From an uncultured Alphaproteobacteria bacterium (GTDB taxonomy: Bacteria; Pseudomonadota; Alphaproteobacteria; Bin95): a stretch of DNA of 50,008 bases. The translations under genes and the position numbers were made by a program. Of this stretch, positions 8,504-17,473 are shown one piece after another. Location of the stretch: the NCBI GenBank assembly GCA_937891825.1, contig CALAHN010000088.1, positions 1-50,008 on the forward strand, read 5' to 3'. The notes beneath the pieces were generated by a model, which searched no databases, was not told the origin of the DNA, and was given only the letters and a program-made list of their open reading frames with translations. Position 1 is the first letter of the stretch, and every line of letters starts with the position of its first letter.

Positions 8504-9313
8504 TCAGACCTTATCTTGCAAATGCGATGCGCCCAGGTAGGCGCGGATAACGGCAGGGTCCTCCTTCACCCGATCTGGCGTGCCGTCCGCGATCTTCACG
8601 CCCTGGTCGAGCACGGCGATGTAGTCGGAGATATCCATAACAACGCCCATGTCATGCTCGATCAGAACGATAGTCGTTCCAAATTCCGCATTAACATCGA
8701 GGACATAGCGGACCATGTCTTCTTTCTCTTCCTGGTTCATACCGGCCATCGGCTCATCGAGCAGGAGGAGGGTGGGATCCAGGGCGAGCGCACGGCCAAG
8801 CTCGACGCGCTTCTGCAGCCCGTAAGCCAGTTCGCCGGTGTTCAGGCGGCGGAGATCGGTGATGCGCAGGAAGTCGATGATTTCTTCGGCGCGCTTGCGG
8901 TGTTCGACCTCTTCGCGTTGCGCCGGGCCCCAGAAGGCGAAACAGGAGAGCACGCCCGACTTCATCCGGACATGCCGGCCGAGCATCAGGTTGTCGAGGA
9001 CGGTCAGGCCGCGAAACAGCGCGATGTTCTGGAATGTCCGCGCGACCCCAAGTTCGGCGATCTTGCTAGGCCGACGGCCGATCAGTTCGGTTCCGTCCAG
9101 CTTGATGGAGCCGCGGTCGGCCTTGTAGAAGCCGCTGATCATATTGACAAGGGAGGTCTTGCCCGCGCCGTTCGGGCCGATGATCGAATAGATCGATCCC
9201 CGCGGCACCTCCAGGCTGACGTCGTTGACCGCCTGCACGCCGCCAAAACTCTTGGCGACATTGGCGACCGTCAATATCGTGTCGCTGCTTTTAGCTGCGC
9301 CAGCGTCAAGCAT
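8504..9313 (-). CDS. LIV-type ABC transporter ATPase (LivG type), first gene of operon
   Basis: 269 residues. Walker A GPNGAGKTS at 46-54, signature region LAYGLQKRVELGRAL, Walker B LLLLDEPMAGM and H-loop VLIEHDM. The DEPMAGM form with two helices inserted before the signature (about 115-145) is normal for LivG. GGAGG lies 9 bases before the ATG. It is the promoter-proximal gene of the six-gene operon and the second ATPase of the importer. Confidence 0.93.
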   Translation of the reverse strand: MLDAGAAKSSDTILTVANVAKSFGGVQAVNDVSLEVPRGSIYSIIGPNGAGKTSLVNMISGFYKADRGSIKLDGTELIGRRPSKIAELGVARTFQNIALFRGLTVLDNLMLGRHVRMKSGVLSCFAFWGPAQREEVEHRKRAEEIIDFLRITDLRRLNTGELAYGLQKRVELGRALALDPTLLLLDEPMAGMNQEEKEDMVRYVLDVNAEFGTTIVLIEHDMGVVMDISDYIAVLDQGVKIADGTPDRVKEDPAVIRAYLGASHLQDKV

Positions 9314-9342
9314 ATGGCGAACCTCCCCGCCGTTATTAGAGC

Positions 9343-9363
9343 GACTGTGTCTTCCGCACAGTC
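9343..9363. promoter_or_regulatory. Inverted repeat upstream of the transporter operon, possible operator
   Basis: A perfect 7-base inverted repeat (GACTGTG at 9343-9349, CACAGTC at 9357-9363, spacer of 7) lies 30-50 bases before the first gene of the transporter operon, in the 120-base gap between it and the flavoprotein gene. Size and place fit a repressor operator or a leader hairpin. No regulator gene is adjacent. Confidence 0.35.
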
Positions 9364-9433
9364 TTCCTCTGTCGAATCAGGTTAGGGCAATCCGCCGCAG
9401 ATGCGCAACAGGTTCGACGCGTTTCTTTTTTGG

Positions 9434-10858
9434 TCAGCCGAAGCGCGCCAAAAACCTGACGAATCTGCGTGTGCAATCGCTGTAGAGCTTCGGCGTGAAA
9501 TAGGCGCCGGCCACATGCTTGGAAGCTTCCGACCGCGTCGGATAAGGCAAGATAGCTCGGGCGAGTCGGCTGAGCTTATCCCGGCGCGCGACCGCAAGCG
9601 CCCAGGGCGCGATCAACTCGCCAGCGCCCTTCCCGACAATGCTCGCGCCGAGCGTGCGTCCGCTCCTGGTCGCGACTGCCTTCAGGAAGCCGTCTGTCCG
9701 TCCCTCGGCTTGCGCCCGGTCATTTTCTGTGAACGCCCGCCGGAGGACCGTCACGCCACTGCCATATCGCGCCCTTGCATCGGCTTCAGAGAGGCCGACA
9801 TGCGCCAGTTCCGGGTCGGTATAGGTGACCCACGGGACCGCGGTGACGTCTGCCTTGACCGGCAGCCGGAAAAGCGCGTTCTGAACGATCAGCCCGGCAT
9901 GATATCCGGCGACATGGGTGAATTGCAGCCCGCCCGCGACATCGCCCGCTGCATAGACCCGCCGATTGCTGATGCTGCGAAGCCCCGCTGTCACCGTAAT
10001 GCCGCGAGGGGCATGGGCGATGCCGCCAATCTCAAGCTCGAGATCGCTAAGATTTGGCGCCCTGCCAGCCGCGACGAGCAGATGGCTGCCGGTCAGCGGT
10101 GCGGCGCCCTCCAGCGTCACCTGAAAGCCCGCGTCGCTGTGGTCGACGCTCAGGATCGTCTGCCCCGTCCGGATGTCGATGCCTTCCTCTGCCAGGCGCT
10201 GCAGGACGATGGCGGTCAGTTCAGGATCGTCCTTGCTGAGAGGCGAAGACGCCTCAAGCACGGTCACGGCGGCGCCAAGCCTGCGGTGGGCCTGGGCCAT
10301 TTCCATGCCGATCGGCCCGCCGCCGATGATGATGAGATGGCTGGGCAGGACAGTGTTCGTGAACACGGTTTCGTTGGTGAGATAGGGCGTCGCGTCCAGG
10401 CCGGGGATCGGCGGCGCCGCCGGCCTTGACCCAGTCGCGATGACGAAGCGGCGCGGTCGGATCGTCCGGCCGTCCGCCACGACCGTCAGGGGCGAGGTAA
10501 ACTTGGCGGAGGCGCGAATGACAGTCACGCCGAGGCCTTCAAACCGGTCCTGGCTGTCATGGGGGGCAATCGCCGCGATGACGCGGCTGACATGGGCCAT
10601 GACGGCGGCGAAATCGATATCGGGCTCAACCGGCTTGATCCCGAACTTCGCGCCCTGGCGCATCGCGGCCGCCTGTTGAGCGGCCGCCAGCAAGGCCTTG
10701 GATGGGACACAGCCATAGTTCAGGCAGTCGCCGCCCATCCTTCCGCGTTCGATCAGGACGACGCTCGCGCCCATCTGCACGGCGCCGGCCGCGACCGCGA
10801 GACCGGCCGAGCCCGCCCCGATGACGCAGAGGTCCGGGGTAAGATCGCCGTTCGCCAT
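9434..10858 (-). CDS. FAD-dependent pyridine nucleotide-disulfide oxidoreductase (MerA-like subgroup)
   Basis: 474 residues from the ATG at 10858, which has GGAG 8 bases upstream; longer starts at 10873 and 10876 exist but lack one. FAD-binding GAGSAG at 14-19; redox-active disulfide C45-LNYG-C50 in the CLNYGCVPSKALL motif; NAD(P)H-binding GGGPIGMEMA in the middle; second FAD motif YAAGDVAGG. The C-terminal dimer domain has PYPTRSEA where glutathione reductase and lipoamide dehydrogenase carry the catalytic His of HPTxSE; Tyr here is the state seen in MerA-like members. The N-terminal mercury-binding domain and the C-terminal vicinal Cys pair of true MerA are absent, so mercury reduction is not supported. 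Cytosolic; the electron acceptor is unknown. Confidence 0.88.
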   Translation of the reverse strand: MANGDLTPDLCVIGAGSAGLAVAAGAVQMGASVVLIERGRMGGDCLNYGCVPSKALLAAAQQAAAMRQGAKFGIKPVEPDIDFAAVMAHVSRVIAAIAPHDSQDRFEGLGVTVIRASAKFTSPLTVVADGRTIRPRRFVIATGSRPAAPPIPGLDATPYLTNETVFTNTVLPSHLIIIGGGPIGMEMAQAHRRLGAAVTVLEASSPLSKDDPELTAIVLQRLAEEGIDIRTGQTILSVDHSDAGFQVTLEGAAPLTGSHLLVAAGRAPNLSDLELEIGGIAHAPRGITVTAGLRSISNRRVYAAGDVAGGLQFTHVAGYHAGLIVQNALFRLPVKADVTAVPWVTYTDPELAHVGLSEADARARYGSGVTVLRRAFTENDRAQAEGRTDGFLKAVATRSGRTLGASIVGKGAGELIAPWALAVARRDKLSRLARAILPYPTRSEASKHVAGAYFTPKLYSDCTRRFVRFLARFG

Positions 10859-10947
10859 GTCGCTACGCTCCATCAAAAGGTTCAGGCGATGACATGGCGT
10901 ACGGCAAGCTTGAGCGCCAATAACCTTCCGGTGATGAGCCGCGCGCC

Positions 10948-12504
10948 TTACATGACCAGTTCAATCAGATATGGGCCTTTGCTCTCCAACCCGTGCCGGA
11001 GCGCTCGGACCAGTTCGTCGCAATTCGTGGCGCGGCTCGCCTCGACGCCGAGGCCTTTCGCCAGGTTGGTCCAACCGATCGCCGGCCGGTCCAAGCTCAA
11101 CATGTCGACGGCGCGGGGGCCGGGATTCTGCACGCCGACATTCGTCAACTCGCCTTGCAGGATCTTGTAGGCCCGATTGGCGAACACGATGATCGTGATG
11201 TCGAGATTTTCCCGCGCCATCGTCCAGAGCGACTGGAGCGTGTACATGCCGCTGCCGTCGCCTTCGAGGGTGACGATCTTGCGGTCCGGCGCCGCAACCG
11301 CCGCGCCGATGGAGACCGGCATGGCATAGCCGATCGATCCGCCCATGCCGTTCAGCCAGGAATGCCGGGGCGCGTTGGCCGTCAAAGGGAAGAAGCCGCG
11401 GCCAGACGTCACCGATTCGTCGACGACGACCGCGTTCTCCGGCAGCATCGCGCCAAGGACGGCGGCGATCTTGTCGAGCGTGATTTCCCCGGTCGGGGTC
11501 GCCGGCCGGTCAAGGGCCGCCATGTGCGCCGGCGCGTCGTTCAGGCAACCGAGTTCAGCCGCGAGCGCTTCAAGCGCGCCTTCCAGGTCGTCCTCGACGC
11601 TGGCGAGCGGCGCGATCTTGCAGCCCTCCGCGGTCAGGATGCTGGGCTTGTTGGGATAGGCGAAAAACGCGACAGGCTGCTTGGCGCCGCAGAGGACCAT
11701 ATGCGTCACGTCCTTCAGGACGCCGCGGGCCATGTCGACGACATAGGGCACGCGCTCGATCTTGACCCGGCCCGCGCCGCGTTCCAGATGCGCGTTCTGG
11801 CCTTCCGAAAGCAGACGGCAGCCAGTCTTGGCGGCGATCCGACCGGCATAGTTCAGCGCCTTTTCCCGGAGCGCGACATTCCCGAGCATCAGCATGCCGG
11901 CGCCGCCAGCCGCTGTCAGCGCCTTTGCGGACGCGACGACCGCATCCTTATCGACGGCGCCGCGGGCGGCGGGCGCCTTGGCCGTGACCGGCGCGCCGCC
12001 AGGGTTCCAGGCCGTATCGGCGGGAAGGATCAAGGTGGCGATCTGGCCGGGCGCGGTGCGCGCTGCTTCGACGGCGAGGGCACCGTCCGCCGCAATGCCC
12101 TCAGCTTTCGGCGAGGATTTGACCCAATGGGACATGGGCGCGGCGACGCCTTCGATGTCGGATGTCAGCGGCGCATCGTGCTCCAGGTGATACGTGGCGT
12201 GATCGCCGACGACATTGACGATGCCGGAGCGCGCCTTCTTCGCATTGTGCAAATTGGCGAGGCCATTGGCGAGGCCTGGTCCCAGATGCAGCAGCGTCGA
12301 GGCCGGTTTGCCGGACAGGCGGTAGTAGCCGTCGGCGGCGCCGGTCACTACACCTTCGAAAAGGCCGAGCACGCAGCGCATGCCGGGCACCGAATCCAGG
12401 GCCGCGACGAAGTGCATTTCCGACGTGCCGGGATTGGTGAAACACACGTCGACCTCGCTGGCGACGAGGGTCCGGACAAGGCTTTCTGCGCCATTCATGC
12501 TCAT
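10948..12504 (-). CDS. Thiamine-diphosphate-dependent enzyme, acetolactate-synthase-like (IlvX/benzoylformate decarboxylase group)
   Basis: 518 residues starting at the ATG that follows AAGGA by 7 bases; an in-frame start further upstream has no ribosome site. The N-terminal Pyr domain has the ThDP-activating Glu at 50 (LFEGVV). The C-terminal PP domain has the metal-binding GDGSGMYTLQSLWTMAREN stretch around residue 410 followed by the Asn of VFANRAY. The order Pyr-central-PP is that of IlvB. No ilvN small subunit is near, and FAD- and branched-chain-specific features cannot be confirmed, so I do not call it a biosynthetic acetolactate synthase. It is divergent from an acyl-CoA-dehydrogenase-like gene with a 101-base shared control region, suggesting a joint catabolic role. 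Confidence 0.85.
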   Translation of the reverse strand: MSMNGAESLVRTLVASEVDVCFTNPGTSEMHFVAALDSVPGMRCVLGLFEGVVTGAADGYYRLSGKPASTLLHLGPGLANGLANLHNAKKARSGIVNVVGDHATYHLEHDAPLTSDIEGVAAPMSHWVKSSPKAEGIAADGALAVEAARTAPGQIATLILPADTAWNPGGAPVTAKAPAARGAVDKDAVVASAKALTAAGGAGMLMLGNVALREKALNYAGRIAAKTGCRLLSEGQNAHLERGAGRVKIERVPYVVDMARGVLKDVTHMVLCGAKQPVAFFAYPNKPSILTAEGCKIAPLASVEDDLEGALEALAAELGCLNDAPAHMAALDRPATPTGEITLDKIAAVLGAMLPENAVVVDESVTSGRGFFPLTANAPRHSWLNGMGGSIGYAMPVSIGAAVAAPDRKIVTLEGDGSGMYTLQSLWTMARENLDITIIVFANRAYKILQGELTNVGVQNPGPRAVDMLSLDRPAIGWTNLAKGLGVEASRATNCDELVRALRHGLESKGPYLIELVM

Positions 12505-12605
12505 TGGGGGGTCCTTGCAAAAGTTCTGGTTCGCTTGACGACTTGCCGGAGAGGCTCGCAAGCTAGCGGCGTTTGGGCAAGAGCAAAGATATTGGAGGCC
12601 ATGGG

Positions 12606-13793
12606 ATGGATGGAGCGAAAGGACCGCGCCGGTTCGAAACGCCGCCGGGGGAGCGCGCCGCCGCCATCGCTGACGTGATCGACGCCCATGCCGATGCGCT
12701 TGAAGCGACCCAGCGCATGTCCGCCGAACTGCTGGACGCTTTGCACGAGCAGGCGCTGTTTCGAATGTTGCTGCCGAAGCCCTATGGCGGCGAGGAGGCC
12801 AATCCGGTCGCCTTCATGGAGGCGATTGAAACGCTGGCCCGGCATGACGCCAGCGTCGCCTGGTGCGTCTGTCAGGCAAACGGTTGCGCCATGACAGCCG
12901 CATATCTGGCGCCGGCGACCGCAGACCTGATCTGGGGCAAGGACCCACGCGCAGTCGTCGCGTGGGGGCCGGGACGGTCAGCCGCGGTCGAGACAGAGGG
13001 CGGGTATCTGCTCTCGGGCTCGCTCATGTTCGCGAGCGGCGGACGCCATGCGACCTGGCTTGGGGCCCACAGCCCGGTCAAGACGCCAGAAGGCGCTGGC
13101 CGGAAGGCTGCCGACGGCCGTCCGGTGCTGGCGACCCTGCTATTCCCGGCGTCCAGCGTCGCGATGCAGGAGATCTGGGATGTGATCGGGCTCCGTGGCA
13201 CCGCGAGCGACGGGTATGACGTGGACAAGTTGTTCGTCCCGGCGGCCCTGACGACGGCGCGGGACGATGAAGCGGCGCGCACATATCGGGCGCCGCTCTA
13301 TCATTATCCGTCCATGTCGTTGTTTTCCATGGGGTTCGCATCGGTCGCCCTAGGGATCGCCCAGGGGTTCCTCGGCGATTTTCTGGGCTTCGCCCAGGGG
13401 AAGACGCCGCGCTTAAGCAAATCGACCATCGCCGACAGCCCGGTCGCGCAGTCGGAGACGGCGCTCGCGTCGGCGCGGATCATGGCGGCGCGGGCCTTCC
13501 TGCGGCAGGAGGCGAGCCAGGTCTGGGCGGAAACCCTGGCGAACGATCGGCTATCGATCGCCGGGCGGGCGCGCATCCGGTTGGCGACCACCTTCGCCAT
13601 TCATGAAGCGAAAGCCGCCGTCGACGGATTGTATGATCTCGCCGGCGCGGACGCGATTTTCGCGTCGCGTCCGTTCGAGCGGCGCTTCCGGGATATCCAC
13701 ACCGTCACGCAGCAGCTGCAAGGCCGGAAAACCCATTTCCAGTCGGTCGGCGCCTGGCTGATGGGCCGCGACCCCGATCTCTCCGTGATGTAG
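12606..13793 (+). CDS. Acyl-CoA-dehydrogenase-fold flavoprotein (monooxygenase-like, HpaB/HsaA group)
   Basis: 395 residues from the ATG with GGAGG 7 bases before it. The N-terminal helical domain (MSAELLDALHEQALFRMLLPKPYGG), the beta-barrel middle domain (GGYLLSGSLMFASG) and the C-terminal helical domain are all present. The C-terminal part resembles the type-2 acyl-CoA dehydrogenase domain found in two-component flavin monooxygenases and in desulfurisation enzymes, with QLQGRKTHFQSVGAWL near the end. The catalytic Glu of true acyl-CoA dehydrogenases is not evident. It might be a reduced-flavin-dependent hydroxylase, which would need a separate flavin reductase not seen nearby. Divergent from the ThDP enzyme gene. 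Confidence 0.82.
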   Translation: MDGAKGPRRFETPPGERAAAIADVIDAHADALEATQRMSAELLDALHEQALFRMLLPKPYGGEEANPVAFMEAIETLARHDASVAWCVCQANGCAMTAAYLAPATADLIWGKDPRAVVAWGPGRSAAVETEGGYLLSGSLMFASGGRHATWLGAHSPVKTPEGAGRKAADGRPVLATLLFPASSVAMQEIWDVIGLRGTASDGYDVDKLFVPAALTTARDDEAARTYRAPLYHYPSMSLFSMGFASVALGIAQGFLGDFLGFAQGKTPRLSKSTIADSPVAQSETALASARIMAARAFLRQEASQVWAETLANDRLSIAGRARIRLATTFAIHEAKAAVDGLYDLAGADAIFASRPFERRFRDIHTVTQQLQGRKTHFQSVGAWLMGRDPDLSVM

Positions 13794-13825
13794 CGGCAGA
13801 AGATGCGACGCGGCTACGGCTTGAC

Positions 13826-15007
13826 CTACCGAACAGCCTTCAGCCGGCCGAGCAGGGCGAGCTTGCGCGTATCCATCGACAGCCAGTCTTCAGAGAGGAC
13901 GCCGCCAGTGTCGCCCGAATTCGGGTTGAACTGCCAGTAGAACCAGCAGGTCGCCATGCCGCCACGCTGGGTCATGTAATTGATCAACGCATCCTGCCAG
14001 ACAGCGTCCGGAGTGCCGCGGCGATATTTCCCGCCGAACTCGCCGGCGCAGACCGCGTTGCGGCTAGCCATATGGCCGAAATGCGTATCCCAGATCTTAG
14101 GCATATTACGGGGATAGGACGGGTCCTTGAAGTAGGGCATCATGTAGACATCAGGCCCGTAGACGTGCGGCGACAAGACCAGCTTGTGGTAGGGGATCAT
14201 GTTGACGTCAATCGGCCGCGTCGCAGCTTCGGTCAGGTTGCTGCCCCAAAACGCGCCGTAGCCGCCCGTATCCGTCCGGGTCTCGCCGACGCCCTGCACG
14301 AAGACGAGGAGGCGCGGATTGGTCTGAATGACCCGTTGCCCGCCTTGCTCGGCCAGGCCCTTCCATTCCGTCCAGGACAGGCCGAACGGCTCATTGAACA
14401 GGTCGATGCCGGCGATATAGGGTCGGTTCCGGGCATATTCGGCCATGCGCTGCAGATCGTTCAGCCAGTCGCCGACGCGGTAGCGGCCGTCGGGGCTGTA
14501 GGGCGCCGGGGTGTCGCCGCCCTTGATGGCCGAGCTGTAACTGTTGAAGCTCAACACGACCCACAACCCGGCGCGCGCCGCGGCGTCGATTGTCTGCGTC
14601 AGCATCGTCATGCCGGTCGGACCGTAGCCCGCATCCTTGGCCCAATCGGCGACCGGCAGGCGGTCGTCCAGGACATCGGGCGAGATCGGCAGGCGGATAG
14701 CGGTGAACCCTGCCTGTTTGATCTGTTGCATGTAGTCAGCCATGGGACGCCCGTTCCAAAGGCCATGGGGCGCACGGTCAGCGGTTTCAAGGCCGGACCA
14801 GTTGATGCCATGGAGGTGGACCGGACGCCGGTCGGCGTATATCCGTCCCTCATAAACGTAGAACTGTTGCGGCTGGATATGATGTGGCGACAGCGTGGCT
14901 TGCGCCTGGGCGCTCGCCAGTTGGCCGCGATTCTGGGCGCTGGCCGGGACAAATGCCGTCGCCAGAACCGATATCAGGGTTATTGCCCCAAAGAGTGCGC
15001 GCTTCAT
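13826..15007 (-). CDS. Secreted glycoside hydrolase family 5 (cellulase-like)
   Basis: 393 residues. Signal peptide about 1-24 (cleavage near PASAQ). TIM-barrel GH5 features: GINWSG (67-72), FTAIRLPIS (101-109), acid/base Glu206 in LFNEPFG, His281 in SPHVYGP, and nucleophile Glu323 in AGEFGG; a Trp-rich strand (TCWFYWQFNPNSGDTGG) closes the barrel. The family cleaves beta-1,4 glucans or related glycans with retention. No carbohydrate-binding module is present. It stands alone: the convergent acyl-CoA-dehydrogenase-like gene ends 32 bases away and ruvX lies upstream. No cellulose-synthase genes are in view. Substrate could be cellulose, exopolysaccharide or mannan. Confidence 0.9.
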   Translation of the reverse strand: MKRALFGAITLISVLATAFVPASAQNRGQLASAQAQATLSPHHIQPQQFYVYEGRIYADRRPVHLHGINWSGLETADRAPHGLWNGRPMADYMQQIKQAGFTAIRLPISPDVLDDRLPVADWAKDAGYGPTGMTMLTQTIDAAARAGLWVVLSFNSYSSAIKGGDTPAPYSPDGRYRVGDWLNDLQRMAEYARNRPYIAGIDLFNEPFGLSWTEWKGLAEQGGQRVIQTNPRLLVFVQGVGETRTDTGGYGAFWGSNLTEAATRPIDVNMIPYHKLVLSPHVYGPDVYMMPYFKDPSYPRNMPKIWDTHFGHMASRNAVCAGEFGGKYRRGTPDAVWQDALINYMTQRGGMATCWFYWQFNPNSGDTGGVLSEDWLSMDTRKLALLGRLKAVR

Positions 15008-15121
15008 GCGATGTTGCCCCCAGTCGATACATGCGCTGGAACGACCTGCCAGCCAAGCCGCCGAAGCGCACTATGTAGGAATTCCAGAATGGATTCCATG
15101 CGCCGTCCGGCTTAATTCCCG

Positions 15122-15616
15122 TTAAAAAGCGCCAAAATTTGTGACGTGACCCCGATTTTTTATGAAATCCAGATAGCCTTGCAGGATAAAGGCCGCCGCC
15201 GCCCCATCAATCGACGCAGCTCGCTTGGCCCGGCTCATGTCGGCGTCCAGCATTGGGCGAAGCGCCGCATTGGTGGACATCCGTTCGTCCCAGAAAGCGG
15301 TCGGCAGATCGTTCAGCGCCATCAGATTACGTGCGAAGGCCCTGGAGGCCTGGGCGCGCGGTCCGGCCTTGCCGGAAAGGTCGAGGGGCAGGCCGACGAC
15401 GACGCCGCCGACATTCGCCTCATCGACCAGCGCGAGCAAGGCAGCGCCGACCTCCTGGAAGCGACGAACGCGCGGAATTGTCGTCCGGGCGGTCGCGATG
15501 GTAAGGCTGGGATCGGAAATTGCGACGCCCACGGTGCGCGCGCCGACATCCAGGCACAACAATCGCGTGCTTGGCGGAAGGCGCTCGGCCAAGTCTTCAG
15601 GCTTGCAGATCGGCAT
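15122..15616 (-). CDS. ruvX: Holliday junction resolvase-like RuvX (YqgF)
   Basis: 164 residues from the ATG at 15616. RNase H-like fold with first catalytic Asp23 in LLCLDVGARTVGVAIS, then VVVGLPLDLSGKAG, the WDERMST motif, and the closing SIDGAAAAFILQGYLD helix with the second acidic residue. YqgF acts in 16S rRNA 5'-end maturation and possibly in recombination. No Shine-Dalgarno is seen before this ATG, and a TTGCCT/TTACCA promoter-like pair sits right before it, so a leaderless message is possible. Divergent from gatC with 70 bases between, the arrangement common in Rhodospirillales. Confidence 0.9.
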   Translation of the reverse strand: MPICKPEDLAERLPPSTRLLCLDVGARTVGVAISDPSLTIATARTTIPRVRRFQEVGAALLALVDEANVGGVVVGLPLDLSGKAGPRAQASRAFARNLMALNDLPTAFWDERMSTNAALRPMLDADMSRAKRAASIDGAAAAFILQGYLDFIKNRGHVTNFGAF

Positions 15617-15622
15617 GGGCGA

Positions 15623-15651
15623 TGGTAAGCGCCAACCATGCCGAAAGGCAA
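15623..15651 (-). promoter_or_regulatory. Possible ruvX promoter
   Basis: On the reverse strand TTGCCT and TTACCA are separated by 17 bases, a fair sigma-70-like pair. The expected transcription start would fall at or within a few bases of the ruvX ATG. Based on sequence alone. Confidence 0.25.
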
Positions 15652-15686
15652 GAATATTATACCGTAATTGGAAGGGGCCGTCCCCC

Positions 15687-15974
15687 ATGTCCCTGGATCG
15701 AGACACAGTCGCGCGGATCGCCGGATTGGCGCGAATTCGCGTCGATGCGGACGAATTGGATGGCCTTGCCGGCGAATTGAACGCCATCCTGAACTGGGTT
15801 GAGGCCTTGAACGCTGTCCCGACCGACGGCGTCGAGCCGATGATCGCCGTCGGCGCGACGCGCGCGCCGTTCCGGGACGATGTCGTGACGGAAGGCGATC
15901 AGGCGGACGCCGTGCTGAAGAACGCCCCCGATCCTGTTCCGCCGTTCTTCACCGTGCCGAAAGTGATCGAATAA
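15687..15974 (+). CDS. gatC: Aspartyl/glutamyl-tRNA amidotransferase subunit C
   Basis: 95 residues, the usual GatC length. Begins [17 protein letters not shown] and ends [14 protein letters not shown], both family hallmarks (the KVIE tail inserts into GatA). GatC stabilises the GatA-GatB complex that converts misacylated Glu-tRNA(Gln) or Asp-tRNA(Asn) to Gln/Asn-tRNA. GAAGGGG lies 10 bases before the ATG and can pair with the CCCC between it and the start, a small hairpin over the ribosome site. First gene of gatC-gatA-gatB; gatA starts 2 bases after its stop. Confidence 0.96.
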   Translation: MSLDRDTVARIAGLARIRVDADELDGLAGELNAILNWVEALNAVPTDGVEPMIAVGATRAPFRDDVVTEGDQADAVLKNAPDPVPPFFTVPKVIE

Positions 15975-15976
15975 CG

Positions 15977-17473
15977 ATGGCCGACCTATCGGAACTGCTG
16001 GCCCTCGGCATCGCCGACGCGCGCGACGGCCTGCGCGCCCGCCGCTTCACCGCCCGCGAACTGACGTCTGCCTACCTGGCGGCGATGGACGAAGCCCGCG
16101 CGCTCAATCTCTACATTACGGAAACGCCGGAGCGGGCGCTCGCTGACGCCGACCTTGCCGATGCGCGGCTCCAGGCCGGCCACGCCGAAGCGATGACCGG
16201 CATGCCCATCGCCTTGAAGGATCTGTTCTGCACGGAAGGCGTTCGGACGACGGCGGCGTCCCGCATTCTGGGCGATTTCATGCCGCCCTATGAATCCACA
16301 GTTTCGGGCAAGCTGCGCGCGGCGGGCGCGGTGTTGTTGGGCAAGGCCAATCAGGATGAGTTCGCCATGGGCTCTTCCAACATTACGAGCGCCTTCGGCC
16401 CTTCGATCAATCCCTGGCGGGTGACCGGCGCCGGCGTAGGCGAAGCCTTGACGCCCGGCGGCTCCTCCGGCGGATCGGCGGCGGCGGTGGCTGCCGGCGC
16501 CGCCATCGCTGCGACCGGGACCGACACCGGCGGCTCGATCCGCCAGCCCGCCGCCTATTGCGGCGTCGTCGGCCTGAAGCCCACGTATGGCCGCTGCTCC
16601 CGGTGGGGGGTAATCGCCTTCGCCTCATCCCTGGACCAACCCGGCCCGATCGCGCGCTCGGTCGAGGATGCGGCGATCATGCTCGGCGCCATGGCGGGGC
16701 ACGATCCGAAAGATTCCACGTCCGCCGCACAACCTGTCCCGGACTTCGAGGCGGCGCTCCAGGGCGGGGTCAAAGGCATGTGCGTCGGCGTGCCCAAAGA
16801 CTACCGGGTCGACCCCATGCCGCCGGACGTGGAAGCTGCATGGGCGCGGGGCGTCGAGATGGCCAAGGCGGCCGGCGCGGAAATCGTCGAGGTCTCGCTG
16901 CCGATGACGAAACCGGCCCTGCCCACATACTATATCGTGGCGCTTGCTGAGGCTTCGGCCAATCTCGCGCGCTATGATGGCGTGCGCTATGGCGCGCGGC
17001 AGGAGGGCGCCGACCTGGCGGAGATGTACGCGGCGACCCGGGCCGAAGGTTTCGGCGCGGAGGTCCGCCGGCGCATCCTGATCGGCACATATGTGCTGTC
17101 CGCCGGCTATTACGATGCCTATTACAAGAAGGCGCAGCGCGTGCGCGCCCTGATCGCCCAGGATTTCAGCACTGCCTTCCAATCGGTCGACGTATTGTTG
17201 ACGCCGACGGCGCCCGGCCCGGCGTTCGGGCTGAACGAGAAGACGGAAGATCCGGTCGCCATGTACCTGAACGACGTGTTCACCGTTCCCGCCAGCCTTG
17301 CCGGGCTGCCGGCCATGTCCGTGCCGATCGGGTTGACGGCGAGCGGGCTGCCATTGGGCTTGCAGGTCATCGGGCGGCCGTTCGATGAAGCGAGCGTCTT
17401 GCGACTGGGGCGGGCGATCGAGGACGCGGCCGGGTTCGACCGAAGCCCCAGGCTTTTGGCGGGGGGCGTCTGA
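15977..17473 (+). CDS. gatA: Aspartyl/glutamyl-tRNA amidotransferase subunit A
   Basis: 498 residues. Amidase-signature enzyme with the Ser-cisSer-Lys triad: Lys81 in MPIALKDLF, Ser163 in [10 protein letters not shown] and nucleophile Ser187 in [12 protein letters not shown]. It releases ammonia from glutamine for GatB. A slightly extended loop before the GGSSGGS motif ([13 protein letters not shown]) is common in alphaproteobacterial GatA. Its stop shares one base with the gatB start (ATGGGC follows TGA overlap), indicating coupling. Confidence 0.97.
   Translation: MADLSELLALGIADARDGLRARRFTARELTSAYLAAMDEARALNLYITETPERALADADLADARLQAGHAEAMTGMPIALKDLFCTEGVRTTAASRILGDFMPPYESTVSGKLRAAGAVLLGKANQDEFAMGSSNITSAFGPSINPWRVTGAGVGEALTPGGSSGGSAAAVAAGAAIAATGTDTGGSIRQPAAYCGVVGLKPTYGRCSRWGVIAFASSLDQPGPIARSVEDAAIMLGAMAGHDPKDSTSAAQPVPDFEAALQGGVKGMCVGVPKDYRVDPMPPDVEAAWARGVEMAKAAGAEIVEVSLPMTKPALPTYYIVALAEASANLARYDGVRYGARQEGADLAEMYAATRAEGFGAEVRRRILIGTYVLSAGYYDAYYKKAQRVRALIAQDFSTAFQSVDVLLTPTAPGPAFGLNEKTEDPVAMYLNDVFTVPASLAGLPAMSVPIGLTASGLPLGLQVIGRPFDEASVLRLGRAIEDAAGFDRSPRLLAGGV

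Noticed and set aside
9434-10858. Mercuric reductase call
   Set aside because: Only the common flavoprotein core and the Tyr variant are shared; the heavy-metal domain, C-terminal Cys pair and mer genes are missing.
10993-12678. 561-codon open frame on the + strand opposite the ThDP enzyme gene
   Set aside because: It mirrors a well-supported gene in a GC-rich sequence, is Arg/Gly/Ala-rich without any known motif, and has no ribosome site.
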